Origin: Terriglobia bacterium | Lineage (GTDB): Bacteria; Acidobacteriota; Terriglobia; Bryobacterales; Bryobacteraceae | NCBI GenBank assembly: GCA_020073325.1 | Contig: JAIQFJ010000011.1 | Location: 1 to 34,671, forward strand | Direction of reading: 5' to 3' | DNA length: 34,671 bases | Notes under the pieces: model-generated | Seen by the model: the letters and a program-made list of their open reading frames with translations, nothing else | What the model was told of the DNA's origin: nothing | The model's database searches: none | Shown: positions 1-8,888 of the stretch, piece after piece | How the letters are laid out: the number at the start of each line of letters is the position of its first letter | Position numbering within the stretch: position 1 is the stretch's first letter | Program-made: the position numbers and the translations under genes

Positions 1-27
1 AATCTATGCCACAATCTCCACTGACCC

Positions 28-1560
28 ATGCCGCGCCCCCTCCTCGCGACGCTCCTCTGTCTCCCGAGCCTCGCCTTCATCCTCTACAACCGCGATGTCC
101 CCCATTTCGGAATCCTCGAAGACGACGGCATCTACCTCATCGGAGCCAAATCCATCGCCGAAACCGGCAGCTACAGAGTCCTCAATCTCCCCACCGAGCC
201 GCCGCAAACGAAATACCCGCCGCTCTACCCTCTCTATCTCTCGCTCGCCTGGAAACTCGCCCCGGCGCTCCCGCAAAAAATCAGCGCCGCGATGCTGACC
301 TCCTGGATCGCGCTCCCGCTCACCGTCGTGCTGTTCCATCTCTGGCTGGTCCGCCGAAAATTTCAACCGCGCGCCGCCTGGATCATCACAGGTCTGTTCG
401 CCCTGAATCCCTACGTTCTTTTTTTCACCTCGAACCTCGGCTCCGAGCTGTTCTTCATCGTCTGGCTGTTCCTCGCCATCCGATCCGCTGAACGCGGCGA
501 CGCAGCGATCTCCGGCCTGTACGCCGGACTTGGCTTCCTCGCCCGCACCGCCGGCGTCGCCCTGCTCCCCGCCGCGATCGTCTACTACCTGATCGCCCGT
601 CAGCCGCGCAAAGCCGCCGTCTTCACCCTCGCGATGCTCCCCGCGATCCTCGGCTGGACCCTCTGGAGCCGCGCCCACACCTCCTCCGCACACGACCTGG
701 TGACGCTCTACTACACCAATTACCTCCGCTACCAATTCCTGAACGTCGGCCTCGACAACATCGGCGTCGTGCTTTGGAAGAATTTCAGCGCGCTGCTTGA
801 ATCCTGCGGATCCTACGTCTTTCCGCAAATGATCGCCGGCCTCCCTGCGAAACTGATCCTCCAGCCGCTCGCTCTCGCGATGATCCTTGGAGTGGTCCGC
901 ATCGCCCGCGACCGCGCCGCGTCGCTCTATCCGATCTTCGGCGCGTTTTCCGCCGCGATGCTGCTGGTCTGGCACTTCGCACCGAACCAGCGATTCGTTC
1001 TTCCGCTGGTCCCGCTGCTGCTGGCCGGATTCTGGAAGGAAGCCGAACACTTCTCCGGCCTGGTCCGCACCGCGTTCCGCCACAAGGACCGCAGCCAGCG
1101 CATTGTCGCCTACGGATTCGCCGGATTCCTCATCGCGATTCTCGCCACCGGCGCGGCTCTGCAGGTTTATATGTGGATCAACGTCATCCCCGGCCAGGCT
1201 CGCGACGATCGCGCCAACGCCGCCGAATACGCGTCCGTCTACCGCTGGATCGTCCAAAACACGCCTCCCGACGCCAAAATCCTGTGGGAAAACGACACGA
1301 ATCTCTATCTCTCGACCGGCCGCCACGCCGTCGCATTCCTGATCCCGACCCGCCAGTGGTATCGCAGCGAAAACGACGAGGACCTCGCCTCGTACCGCCA
1401 GATCGACCAGTACGCACGCGCGCAAGGACTCGAATACATCGTGCTCCCCGAATCGGGACCGCACCGTAATGAAGATGTCTTGAAATCAGCCGAGCAAAAC
1501 GTCAGCCTGGAGAAACTGCACGAGGAAACTGGCGGGATCGTCTACAAGCTTAAAAAATAA
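28..1560 (+). CDS. GT-C family membrane glycosyltransferase (ArnT/GT39-like), paralog 1
   Basis: A 510-residue, very hydrophobic protein with about ten predicted membrane segments and a short soluble C-terminal part. The N-terminal membrane segment is followed by an acidic pair in a loop (E31-D32-D33, context GILEDDGIY), the usual place for the catalytic acidic motif in GT-C enzymes that use polyprenyl-linked sugars. Other marks are KYPPLYPLYLSLAW near residue 60 and RTAGVALL near 170. It is a clear paralog of the gene at 2017-3585, sharing these blocks and RYQFLNVG plus LWKN. The family normally moves a sugar from a lipid carrier to a glycan, lipid or protein outside the membrane; substrate and acceptor cannot be read from the sequence. 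Only 27 bases lie upstream, so the promoter is not visible. The GT-C assignment rests on topology and the acidic motif, not on a search. Confidence 0.8.
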   Translation: MPRPLLATLLCLPSLAFILYNRDVPHFGILEDDGIYLIGAKSIAETGSYRVLNLPTEPPQTKYPPLYPLYLSLAWKLAPALPQKISAAMLTSWIALPLTVVLFHLWLVRRKFQPRAAWIITGLFALNPYVLFFTSNLGSELFFIVWLFLAIRSAERGDAAISGLYAGLGFLARTAGVALLPAAIVYYLIARQPRKAAVFTLAMLPAILGWTLWSRAHTSSAHDLVTLYYTNYLRYQFLNVGLDNIGVVLWKNFSALLESCGSYVFPQMIAGLPAKLILQPLALAMILGVVRIARDRAASLYPIFGAFSAAMLLVWHFAPNQRFVLPLVPLLLAGFWKEAEHFSGLVRTAFRHKDRSQRIVAYGFAGFLIAILATGAALQVYMWINVIPGQARDDRANAAEYASVYRWIVQNTPPDAKILWENDTNLYLSTGRHAVAFLIPTRQWYRSENDEDLASYRQIDQYARAQGLEYIVLPESGPHRNEDVLKSAEQNVSLEKLHEETGGIVYKLKK

Positions 1561-1568
1561 TGCGGAAA

Positions 1569-1600
1569 GGGACGGAGTTGGCGGTTGCCGCCCCCGTCCC
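1569..1600. terminator. Hairpin between convergent genes
   Basis: An inverted repeat GGGACGG (1569-1575) / CCGTCCC (1594-1600) encloses an inner GGCGG/CCGCC pair. It sits just past the stop of the GT-C gene on the plus strand and just past the stop of the pilin gene on the minus strand. On the minus strand it is followed by TTTCC, a weak U-tract, so it could serve both genes as a bidirectional terminator. Confidence 0.5.
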
Positions 1601-1620
1601 GATCCGGAAATTGGTTAAAA

Positions 1621-1812
1621 TTAGCTGCCCTGGTTGGAGGCGGCGGACATAACAGACGCGATCTTCGAAAAGATCGTGCTGATGCTGGTCGCAACACCCG
1701 GCATGATCGCGCCGGCGGCGACGGCCACGAAACCCGCCATCAAAGCATATTCGATGAGGTCCTGACCGCGCGTATCTTTCCAAACCTGCAACTTCAAAAT
1801 CAGATTTTTCAT
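1621..1812 (-). CDS. Flp-type pilin subunit
   Basis: A 63-residue protein with the layout of Flp/Fap pilins: a short basic leader ending KDTRG, then QDLIEYALMAG and a long hydrophobic helix. The prepilin peptidase (TadV/CpaA type) would cut after the glycine, leaving QDLIEYAL at the mature N-terminus, with the Glu-Tyr pair typical of the family. AGGAGA lies a few bases before the ATG on the minus strand. No tad/cpa assembly genes are visible within the window, so assembly must depend on genes elsewhere, or the pilin is an orphan. It lies between two paralogous GT-C glycosyltransferases and opposite to both. The family call is firm from the sequence; any functional link with the neighbours is inference. 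Confidence 0.9.
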   Translation of the reverse strand: MKNLILKLQVWKDTRGQDLIEYALMAGFVAVAAGAIMPGVATSISTIFSKIASVMSAASNQGS

Positions 1813-2016
1813 TTCTCCTGTAATCTCCTCTCCCTATGGTGCGCGACAGGTCTCTGTCGCTGAATCAAAAGTATCATCGCTGGATTTTCGAAAGAATCGG
1901 GCTAAAAGCCTAAGAGGTCTCTTGAAAACTCTCAGGGACCTGGCTTGGGAGACCGTTCCAACACCTTAGAGCACTCCTGGTATTTCCCGTTCGGACGATC
2001 TGCTAGCTTAGAACGA

Positions 2017-3585
2017 ATGCCCCGAAGTCTTCAGAGGTTATTGATTTTCTTAGTGCTTCTCGTTCCCTCGGCCCACTACGCCTGGAGCGAGCGGCGCATG
2101 CCGGACTTCGGGTATCTCCACGACGACGGCCTTTTCTTCATCAGCGCAAAAAGTTTGGCCTCCGGAGCCTTCCGCATCGAAAGCCTGCCCGAGCAATCCG
2201 CCCAAACCAAGTTCCCGCCGCTCTATCCTCTTTATTTATCATTGGCTTGGCGTATAAATCCGCATTTTCCCGAAAACCTGCCCGTGGCCGCTCTGCTGAG
2301 CTGGATCGTCCTCGCCGCCTGCGCCGCTTTGGCCTGGACGCTTTACTACCACAGCAAAATGGGGGAGGTCCGAGCCTGGATCCTCACCGCGCTGCTCGCC
2401 GCGAATCCCTACGTGATCCTGTTCGGGACCCGGATGTTTTCGGAAATCTTCTTTACTTGCCTCGTCTTAGCGACCTTTCTCCTACTCCGCCGCGGAAACC
2501 TCAAGTTCGCCGCCTTAGCCGGGCTCATGGCAGGACTCGCTTATCTTTCAAGAACGGCCGGGGTCGCTCTGCTGGTTTCTGTTCCGCTGGTGCTGCTGTG
2601 GAAGCGCGAATCCCGCCGAGCCGCCGTTTTTGCGGGAACCATGCTGCCGTTCGTCCTCGCCTGGTCCTTGTGGACCCGCGCTCATATGGCGAGCGGCGAC
2701 CAGACCCTCATTTATTACACCGATTACGTCCGCTACCAGTTCCTGAACGTGGGATTCGATAACCTCGGTATCGTTCTGTGGAAGAACATCGACCAGGTCC
2801 TCTATGGCATCGGTTCGCTTGCCTTGCCGAAAGTGTTCGATATCCTCCCGCTGAAAATCCTGACCCAGGTGATCGGCATCGCGATGATCGCCGGAACCAT
2901 CCGTCTGGTCCGCCGCGGAGTGATGCTGCAATACGCGGCCTTCGCGCTGGTTTCGATCGGCATGCTGCTGGTCTGGCATTTCCCGCCGACCGAGCGATTC
3001 GTCCTGCCTCTGTTTCCGCTGCTGATCGCCGGACTGCTGGAAGAACTCCAGCATCTCGCCAAACTCCTTCGCGCCGGCTTCGCGCATCGCGACGCGAGCC
3101 AGCGGGTCATGGCCGGGATCTTCGCCGCCATCGCCGTCGCGATCTTTGGTGGCGCGCTGGTCGTCCAAGGCTACGTGACCTTCGCGTTCCTGGACGCATC
3201 GGCCCGCGAAAAAGAATCGAAGCTGCACGACCTCCGCGCGGCCTACACGTGGATCGAGGCGAACCTGCCGCCCTCGGCGAACGTGCTGTCCTATGACGAT
3301 CCCCTGCTCTATCTCTACACCGGCCGCCTCGGAAATTATCTGCCGCTGCTGCCGCGCTGGTGGTATGCCGAGGATCACGCCTCCATCGTCTCCGCGTACC
3401 GCAATATCGCCGACTATAGCCGATCCCGCAATCTCAGCTATGTCCTGTTCACCACGCAGGACCTCTCGCGCGAAACCGGCGAAGAAGATCGCCAGGCGAT
3501 CGAAAAATCGCTACAGGAAAATCCTCGCTTAAAGCCTGTCTACCGCACCGGGATCGCAACGATCTACCGCGTCACCGCGCCCTAA
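2017..3585 (+). CDS. GT-C family membrane glycosyltransferase (ArnT/GT39-like), paralog 2
   Basis: A 522-residue multi-pass membrane protein, paralogous along its whole length to the product of 28-1560. The loop after the first membrane segment carries H35-D36-D37 (YLHDDGLFF), matching the acidic site of the first copy. KFPPLYPLYLSLAW, RTAGVALL and RYQFLNVGFDN follow at equivalent positions. An in-frame ATG exists at 1945, but the start at 2017 is preferred because MPRSLQRLL aligns with the MPRPLLATL start of the paralog and the extra 24 residues are polar. A TAGCTTAG sequence about ten bases upstream could be a -10 element, which would give a nearly leaderless transcript. The two copies have diverged well beyond a recent duplication. 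Substrate unknown. Confidence 0.8.
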   Translation: MPRSLQRLLIFLVLLVPSAHYAWSERRMPDFGYLHDDGLFFISAKSLASGAFRIESLPEQSAQTKFPPLYPLYLSLAWRINPHFPENLPVAALLSWIVLAACAALAWTLYYHSKMGEVRAWILTALLAANPYVILFGTRMFSEIFFTCLVLATFLLLRRGNLKFAALAGLMAGLAYLSRTAGVALLVSVPLVLLWKRESRRAAVFAGTMLPFVLAWSLWTRAHMASGDQTLIYYTDYVRYQFLNVGFDNLGIVLWKNIDQVLYGIGSLALPKVFDILPLKILTQVIGIAMIAGTIRLVRRGVMLQYAAFALVSIGMLLVWHFPPTERFVLPLFPLLIAGLLEELQHLAKLLRAGFAHRDASQRVMAGIFAAIAVAIFGGALVVQGYVTFAFLDASAREKESKLHDLRAAYTWIEANLPPSANVLSYDDPLLYLYTGRLGNYLPLLPRWWYAEDHASIVSAYRNIADYSRSRNLSYVLFTTQDLSRETGEEDRQAIEKSLQENPRLKPVYRTGIATIYRVTAP

Positions 3586-3668
3586 AGAGCCTCTGTGAAA
3601 TATCGCTCAGAGCCACCAAAGAGCCGCGAGTGCCAGTGAGCGGATGCCGAGTCTTTCACGAAAGGGCG

Positions 3669-3705
3669 CGGCTACAGCCCTGGCCGTCAGGCCGGGGTTC
3701 TAACG
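3669..3705. repeat. Dispersed GC-rich palindromic repeat, family B, copy 1
   Basis: The core GGCCGTCAGGCCGGGGTTC (3682-3700) recurs with one difference at 19824-19842. The core contains the palindrome GGCC-GTCA-GGCC. Both copies lie between genes, as expected for REP-like elements. The rest of the 3586-3713 spacer shows nothing else recognisable. Confidence 0.55.
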
Positions 3706-3713
3706 CACGCCGC

Positions 3714-6128
3714 TCACTCGTGCCGCAGCGCGACCATCGGATCCACGCGCATCGCCCGCCGCGCCGGAATCCAGCACCCCAACATCGCCGCCGCGATCAG
3801 CGCTCCGCAAGTGACCGCATAACTCACCGGATCCGCCGCCGACACATGCACCAGCAGCGACTGCAACACGCGATTCACGCCCAGCGACGCGGCCAGCCCG
3901 ATCGTCAGCCCGCCCGCCAACGGAAGCATTCCCTGCGCAAACACCAGCCGCAAAATATCGCGCCCCGTCGCGCCGACGGCTATGCGAATCCCGATCTCCT
4001 GCGTCCGCTGGCTGACCGCGTGCGCGATCACCGCATAGAGTCCGACCGCCGCCAGCACCAGCGCGATCGTCGCGAAGACCAGGAACAGCACGCCGCTGGT
4101 TCCTCTGTATTGATACCCCCACGCCAGATATTCCGAAAGCGGCGTGGGGCCGATCGCCGTTGGAAGATCGGGATCGAGCGCTTGCATTTCGCGCCGGAAC
4201 GCATTCGCCAGCGTCGAGGGGGGCACGGAGGTCCGCACCAGAAACCACACCGCCTTCGCCGGGTTCTGCCGGAACGGCACGTAGACCACCGGGTCGAATC
4301 TCTGCCGCGTCATGTCGTTCTCGACGATATTCGGAGCCACGCCGGCCACCGTCATCCATTTCCCGTTCGACAGCCGCAGCCGCTTCCCGATCGCCGCCTC
4401 GCCTGGCCAGACGTCCTCCGCGAAGCGCTGATTCACGATCGCCACCGGCGCTCCCGACGCGTTATCGAAATCCGTAAATTCGCGTCCCGCGATCAGCGCC
4501 GTGCCCAGCGCGCGAAAATAGCCCGGACTCACTGTCACCGACGCCACTCTCGTGCGGCTCTGCTCCTCCACCGGCTCCGCGCCCGCGATCTCATAAGCGA
4601 CGCGGCGCGCTCCGTTCGCGGGTAACACGTTCGCGACCGCCACGGATTCGACGCCGGGAATCGTCTCCAGGCGCTCCGCAAGTTTTTCGTGGAACGAAAT
4701 CCACGCTTCGGCGCGCGAATCGCGCACCCCGATCAACGCCGTCAGGACATGGTCCATGCGGACGCCCATCTCCGCCCGGTAGACCTTCAGAAAACTGCGG
4801 ATCATCACGCCCGCGCCCGCCAGCAGCACCACCGCCAGCGCCATCTCGCCCGCGACCAGCAGCGAGGAGAGCCGCCCTCGCGTCGCGCCGCGCCCGCCAT
4901 CCTTCATCGCCGTGCTGACGTCGATCTTCGAAAGGCGCCGCGCCGGAAAAAGCCCGAACAGCAAGCCCGTGCCGATCGAAATCGCGACCAGGTATGCCGA
5001 GACGTGCGCGTCCGCCGAATAATCCAGAACATGGTCGAACCATGTGCCCCCGATGGTGTCCGACACCGCGGGTCCGTTCGCAAACAGCGCGAAAATCCGC
5101 ACGCCCGATTGCGCGATCCACCATCCCGCCGCCCCTCCCATCGCCGAAAGCAGGATGCTTTCGACCAGCAGCATGCGGACGATTCTCCACCGGCCCGCGC
5201 CCAGCGCGATCCGCACCGAAATCTCGCGCGACCTCGCCATCCCGCGCGCCAGCAGCAGATTCCCCAGATTCGCGCAGGCGATCAGCAGCACGAACACCAC
5301 CGCGCCCAGCATCGCTTCGTAGATCATGGTCGCGTTGGGCCCGATGAAAAATTCGTGGAACGTCTGCACGCGCGGAATCAGATTCTGGCCTTGATTCGTC
5401 AGCGGATACGCGCCTCCCAGACGCCGCCCGATGGTTTCCATCTCGGCGCGCGCCGTGTCGATGGTCGCGCCATCGGCGAGCCGCGCGAACACGAACCACA
5501 GGTCGCGATTCTGCCGTTTGCGCAATTCCGCCGCCGGCGTCAGCGGCACCCAAAGTTCCTGATTCTGCGGAAACGAAAAGCCGCGAGGCATGACGCCGAT
5601 CACCGTGGTCGGCTCGCCATTGATCCTGACGACGCGCCCGAGAATCGCCGGATCTTTTCCATAGCGCTGCTCCCAGAATTCGTAGCGCAGGATCGCCACC
5701 GGAGACGCGCCGGGCACTTCATCGGCGGCCGAAAAATCACGCCCTAGAACCGGCTTCTGGCCCGCGATCCGGAACGTGTCCGCGCTGACTTCGGTGGTGT
5801 TGTACGTTTCCGGAAATCCGCTGCCCGCATCGCTGTAGGATTTCTGAATTCCGTGGACGATGGCCATCCCCTGAAACGATTTCGCCTGCGCGCGCCAGTC
5901 CTCGAAATCCGGATAAGAGACGCAGCAACCGCGCCCGTTGCTTAGATAAGCCGTGCGATCGTTGCGCTCGACGCCCGAAAATCCTTTGAACAGGACGGCA
6001 TTCGTCAGCGTGACGACCGTCGCGTTCACGCCGATGCCGATCCCGAGCGTCGCAATCGCCGTGAGCGTCACGCCGGGGCTGCGCCACAACCCGCGCGCCG
6101 CGTAACGAACATCCTGAAGCCAGTCCAT
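3714..6128 (-). CDS. ADOP-type FtsX/MacB-like permease
   Basis: An 804-residue permease with the duplicated layout of the acidobacterial ADOP family: an N-terminal membrane segment (about 20-45, starting MDWLQDVRYAARGLWRSPG), a periplasmic MacB-PCD domain (about 50-240), an FtsX membrane domain (about 280-400), a second PCD (about 440-640) and a second FtsX domain (about 690-800, ending RRAMRVDPMVALRHE). The length matches the family. These proteins resemble the permease half of MacB-type transporters but usually have no ATPase beside them, and none is encoded here; the transported substrate is unknown. The start lies 36 bases after the PAP2-like gene on the same strand, so the two are probably co-transcribed. 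The frequent PadR-type regulator partner is absent. Confidence 0.93.
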   Translation of the reverse strand: MDWLQDVRYAARGLWRSPGVTLTAIATLGIGIGVNATVVTLTNAVLFKGFSGVERNDRTAYLSNGRGCCVSYPDFEDWRAQAKSFQGMAIVHGIQKSYSDAGSGFPETYNTTEVSADTFRIAGQKPVLGRDFSAADEVPGASPVAILRYEFWEQRYGKDPAILGRVVRINGEPTTVIGVMPRGFSFPQNQELWVPLTPAAELRKRQNRDLWFVFARLADGATIDTARAEMETIGRRLGGAYPLTNQGQNLIPRVQTFHEFFIGPNATMIYEAMLGAVVFVLLIACANLGNLLLARGMARSREISVRIALGAGRWRIVRMLLVESILLSAMGGAAGWWIAQSGVRIFALFANGPAVSDTIGGTWFDHVLDYSADAHVSAYLVAISIGTGLLFGLFPARRLSKIDVSTAMKDGGRGATRGRLSSLLVAGEMALAVVLLAGAGVMIRSFLKVYRAEMGVRMDHVLTALIGVRDSRAEAWISFHEKLAERLETIPGVESVAVANVLPANGARRVAYEIAGAEPVEEQSRTRVASVTVSPGYFRALGTALIAGREFTDFDNASGAPVAIVNQRFAEDVWPGEAAIGKRLRLSNGKWMTVAGVAPNIVENDMTRQRFDPVVYVPFRQNPAKAVWFLVRTSVPPSTLANAFRREMQALDPDLPTAIGPTPLSEYLAWGYQYRGTSGVLFLVFATIALVLAAVGLYAVIAHAVSQRTQEIGIRIAVGATGRDILRLVFAQGMLPLAGGLTIGLAASLGVNRVLQSLLVHVSAADPVSYAVTCGALIAAAMLGCWIPARRAMRVDPMVALRHE

Positions 6129-6164
6129 TTGTCCGTGAGTATGCCACAGCGCGGCCGGTGTGGC

Positions 6165-7331
6165 TTACCGGTTTCGCGACACGCGCGTGATTGCCGCCGC
6201 CGCCGACAGGGTCGCGACGATCACGGTCCAGTGGATCCACGGGGCGACGTGAGTCCACGCGCCGCTGCGGAGATAGGCGGTCCAGCCGGCGGCGAGCGCG
6301 ACGCCCGCGGCTCCCAGCGCGACGTTGCGGCGATAGATTCCCACGGTTGCCATCACGACCGGCGCCGCGACGATCAGGTCGATCAGGTAATGCTCGCCGA
6401 AACCGAGCGTCGCGAGCCCGGTGAAGCCCACCACCAGCGTCGCCAAAGCGATCGCCGCCGCGCCCAGTTCCCAGGCCGCGAACCAGACCAGCAAAGCCCA
6501 GCTCATATGCATCGAGGGCATCGCGTTGTTCACGCCCGTGCTCGAAAAGGGTTGCAGCGGGACCGAAGCGGGCAGATGATCGGGAAATTGCGACGAAAAC
6601 GCGTACAGCGGTCCCATCGCCGGGCAGATTTGATAGAACAGGAATCCGCACAATCCGGCGATGACGAAGCGGTGCATCAGGTTGTTCTTCTCCGCGCGGC
6701 CGCGCCACAGCGCCCAGGCGTGATACAGCGTCGGGAAGATCAGCAAGCCGGCGTACACCAGTTCGGCTCCGGTTTGCGTCCACGGCATGCGATGGAACAG
6801 GCGAACCACGGCGGCGCCGGGAAAAATTCCGAGCGACGATTCGAATCCGTAAACCAGATAGTCGTAGCTGGGATGCGCGGCGTGATTCGTCAACTGCATG
6901 CCGATTCCGGCGACCAGCGAAAATACGGGCAGGACCAGTGCATCGGCAAGAAACCGCGCGCGGTCGCGCCGCTCGCGCGCCACCATTTCAAACGAGAGAA
7001 TCGCGATGCTGCCGATCCCGAGGAAGGCTCCGAGGCCCATGCTCCGCGTAAAGGCGTCGGCGCCGACGGGTCCTTTGAGAAGCAGATAAAGCGCTCCGGC
7101 GACCATTCCCGCGGCGAGAGTCGTGAAAATTTCGTTGAGCGAAGGACGTGAAGAAAAATGAATGAACGCCGCGCCGAGGAATCCGCAGGCGATCATCGAG
7201 TTGGCGCCCAGATGCCAGATTCCGGCGACCATCAGCAGCGCCAGCCCGATCGCCGAACAGGCGCACGCCTTATAAAGCGTCGCGATGGTGCGATTCCCGG
7301 TCGCGGGCAGAGGCTGGCTGACGCCTTCCAT
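6165..7331 (-). CDS. PAP2-superfamily (inositolphosphotransferase/AUR1-like) membrane protein
   Basis: A 388-residue protein with roughly ten to twelve hydrophobic segments. The C-terminal half carries PAP2 hallmarks: CPAMGP, then NAMPSMHMSWALL (the PSMH active-site histidine block), then GEHYLIDLIVAAPV (the second histidine with a following Asp). This arrangement resembles the PAP2_3 branch, which acts on lipid phosphates or transfers phospho-headgroups. The N-terminal half adds several membrane helices without a recognisable catalytic motif. It sits 46 bases after the DUF4242 gene and 36 bases before the ADOP permease, all on the minus strand, so a three-gene operon is likely. A lipid-phosphate substrate is an inference from the family. 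Confidence 0.8.
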   Translation of the reverse strand: MEGVSQPLPATGNRTIATLYKACACSAIGLALLMVAGIWHLGANSMIACGFLGAAFIHFSSRPSLNEIFTTLAAGMVAGALYLLLKGPVGADAFTRSMGLGAFLGIGSIAILSFEMVARERRDRARFLADALVLPVFSLVAGIGMQLTNHAAHPSYDYLVYGFESSLGIFPGAAVVRLFHRMPWTQTGAELVYAGLLIFPTLYHAWALWRGRAEKNNLMHRFVIAGLCGFLFYQICPAMGPLYAFSSQFPDHLPASVPLQPFSSTGVNNAMPSMHMSWALLVWFAAWELGAAAIALATLVVGFTGLATLGFGEHYLIDLIVAAPVVMATVGIYRRNVALGAAGVALAAGWTAYLRSGAWTHVAPWIHWTVIVATLSAAAAITRVSRNR

Positions 7332-7377
7332 GGCTTCTTATCGATCGACAGAAGCCTGGATTCTCAACAGATGCGAG

Positions 7378-7650
7378 CTACTCCGACGTCGTGGGATCGA
7401 TCTTCGTCCGGACCTGCGAGACGCGATTCGCGGGAAAGCCGCCGCGGGTCGCATGCTCGCGCACGGAGGCCTCATCCGGCGCGATATAGACGCAGTAAAT
7501 CTTGTCGTCGGTGACGTAGCTCTCCACCCACTGGACCTGCGGACCCATCGCGCGCAGCACCCCGCACGATTTCTGCGAGATGGCCTGCAATTCAGCCGGA
7601 GTCAGCTTCCCCGCCCCCGGAATTTCACGTTCGATCACGTATTTCGGCAT
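7378..7650 (-). CDS. DUF4242 (nickel-binding SCO4226-like) small protein
   Basis: A 90-residue soluble protein with the compact ferredoxin-like pattern of DUF4242: MPKYVIEREIPGAG at the start, VQWVESYVTDDKIYCVY in the middle, and APDEASVREHATRGGFP near the end. Relatives such as SCO4226 bind nickel, and some members are annotated as possible mono-oxygenase-like proteins. The role here is unknown. It is the first gene of a probable minus-strand operon with the PAP2-like protein and ADOP permease. A good promoter candidate lies directly upstream, within the start region of the divergent oxidoreductase gene. Confidence 0.8.
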   Translation of the reverse strand: MPKYVIEREIPGAGKLTPAELQAISQKSCGVLRAMGPQVQWVESYVTDDKIYCVYIAPDEASVREHATRGGFPANRVSQVRTKIDPTTSE

Positions 7651-7659
7651 CGTTGTTAC

Positions 7660-7687
7660 AGTATACTTTGGACAACTTTATTGTCAT
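7660..7687 (-). promoter_or_regulatory. Candidate sigma-70-type promoter for the DUF4242/PAP2/ADOP operon
   Basis: Read on the minus strand, ATGACA (7682-7687, five of six bases of TTGACA) and TATACT (7660-7665, five of six of TATAAT) are separated by 16 bases, and the -10 box lies 9 bases before the DUF4242 start codon. GTATAC is palindromic, so the same box also reads as TATACT on the plus strand, but no matching -35 exists there. Confidence 0.5.
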
Positions 7688-8720
7688 CCCACACCCGCCG
7701 CTGACCACGTTTGCCACGGCGATTCTCGAAGCGAGCGGCGTCCCGCAACCGATTGCCGCGCTGGTGGCCGAATCGCTGGTGTCCGCCAATCTGCGCGGCG
7801 TCGATTCCCACGGAGTGCAACTGCTCATCTGGTATTCCGGCCAGATCCGCGCGGGCAATGTCGCGGTGGCGGAAGCGGGAAAAGTGGTCAGCGAAAACGG
7901 AGCCTGCCTGGTCTACGACGGTCACAACGGAATGGGCCAGTGGATCTCCAATATTTGCTGCGATCACGCGATCCGCATCGCGCGCGATTCGGGCATCGGC
8001 ATGGTTGTGGCGCGCAATTCGACGCATTTCGGGGCGTGCGCGTGGTGGGCGCAGAAAATGGCCGGCGCGGGATTCATCGGCATCGCGATGTGCAACGCCA
8101 CCGCGCTGGTCGCGCCGTGGCAGGGGCGGGAAAAAATGCTGGGGACGAATCCGATTTGTCTCGCGGTTCCGGGCCCGCAGACGTTTCTGCTCGATATGGC
8201 GACCACCACGGTCGCGCTAAACAAGATTTACAAGGCGGTCCTCAGCGGGGAAAAAACCATCCCGGCCGGATGGGCGATGGATGAGCATGGCAATCCCACG
8301 ACAGATCCGCAGGCGGCACTGGCCGGATTGCCGATGCCGCTCGGCGGATATAAGGGGACCGGGCTCGCCGTCATGGTCGAAATCTTATGCGCGGTGCTGT
8401 CGGGCGGCGCGATGCTCACCGACGTCGGTGGAATTCGCTTCACCGGAAAAGAAATGCGCGCGAGCCACATGTTCCTGGCGATCGACGTGACGCGCTTCAT
8501 GCCGATGGACGAATTCGTCGCGCGCATGGAATGGCTGCGCGACACGCTGAAGAGCGCCGGACCCGCGGCGGGATTCGAGGAGGTGCTGGTGGCGGGCGAT
8601 CCGGAGTGGCGTGCGGAACAGATCCGCCGTCGCGATGGGATTCCGGTGGCTCGCGGGATCTGGGAGGAACTGGGCAAACTCGCTCAAAGCCTGAACGTCA
8701 CGGTCCCGCCCATCCAGTAG
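7668..8720 (+). CDS. Malate/L-lactate dehydrogenase (Ldh/YlbC) family oxidoreductase
   Basis: A protein of about 350 residues with family signatures throughout: LRGVDSHGVQLL near residue 45 (the conserved Asp-Ser-His of the active site), the central NSTHFGACAWWA block, GTNPICLAVPG, GWAMDEHGNPTTDP, and LPLGGYKGTGLAVMVE-like residues near 225. These NAD(P)-dependent enzymes reduce 2-keto acids such as pyruvate, oxaloacetate or 2,3-diketogulonate to 2-hydroxy acids; the substrate cannot be chosen from the sequence. A TTG start at 7668 is preferred because MDNFIVIPHPPL fits the usual family N-terminus; another TTG at 7653 would add five residues. No Shine-Dalgarno is evident at either. The gene diverges from the DUF4242 operon. 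Confidence 0.85.
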   Translation: MDNFIVIPHPPLTTFATAILEASGVPQPIAALVAESLVSANLRGVDSHGVQLLIWYSGQIRAGNVAVAEAGKVVSENGACLVYDGHNGMGQWISNICCDHAIRIARDSGIGMVVARNSTHFGACAWWAQKMAGAGFIGIAMCNATALVAPWQGREKMLGTNPICLAVPGPQTFLLDMATTTVALNKIYKAVLSGEKTIPAGWAMDEHGNPTTDPQAALAGLPMPLGGYKGTGLAVMVEILCAVLSGGAMLTDVGGIRFTGKEMRASHMFLAIDVTRFMPMDEFVARMEWLRDTLKSAGPAAGFEEVLVAGDPEWRAEQIRRRDGIPVARGIWEELGKLAQSLNVTVPPIQ

Positions 8721-8813
8721 GAGGTCGAAAGCGGCGCTACCCACTCGCTGGCGCTCGTGGTTCTGTCGTTTGCACGGAACGAACGCGAGTGAGCGGGCCG
8801 GTTCGCTTTCCTT

Positions 8814-8887
8814 GTGGGGCTGCTCGTCAGAGTGGCAAGCCGGTCGTTTGACCGGCTGCCCGGCTCACCGCTCTGGCGAGCCGCGCC
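8814..8887. repeat. REP-like palindromic repeat, family A, copy 1
   Basis: A GC-rich imperfect hairpin: GCTCGTCAGAGTGGCAAGCC is followed by a CCGGTCGTTTGACCGG inner palindrome and then by a reverse-complement-like CCGCTCTGGCGAGC. The leading 33 bases closely match the segment at 12126-12158. It lies between the convergent Ldh and DUF1080 genes, where it could also act as a transcript-end hairpin. The preceding stretch 8721-8813 holds a looser palindrome around CACTCGC / GCGAGTG. Confidence 0.65.
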
Positions 8888-8888
8888 A

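Noticed and set aside
4-1464. 486-codon open frame on the minus strand opposite the first GT-C gene
   Set aside because: It is charged, Glu/Gly/Arg-rich and has no domain; the plus-strand frame encodes a clear membrane protein. It is an antisense shadow of high-GC coding DNA.
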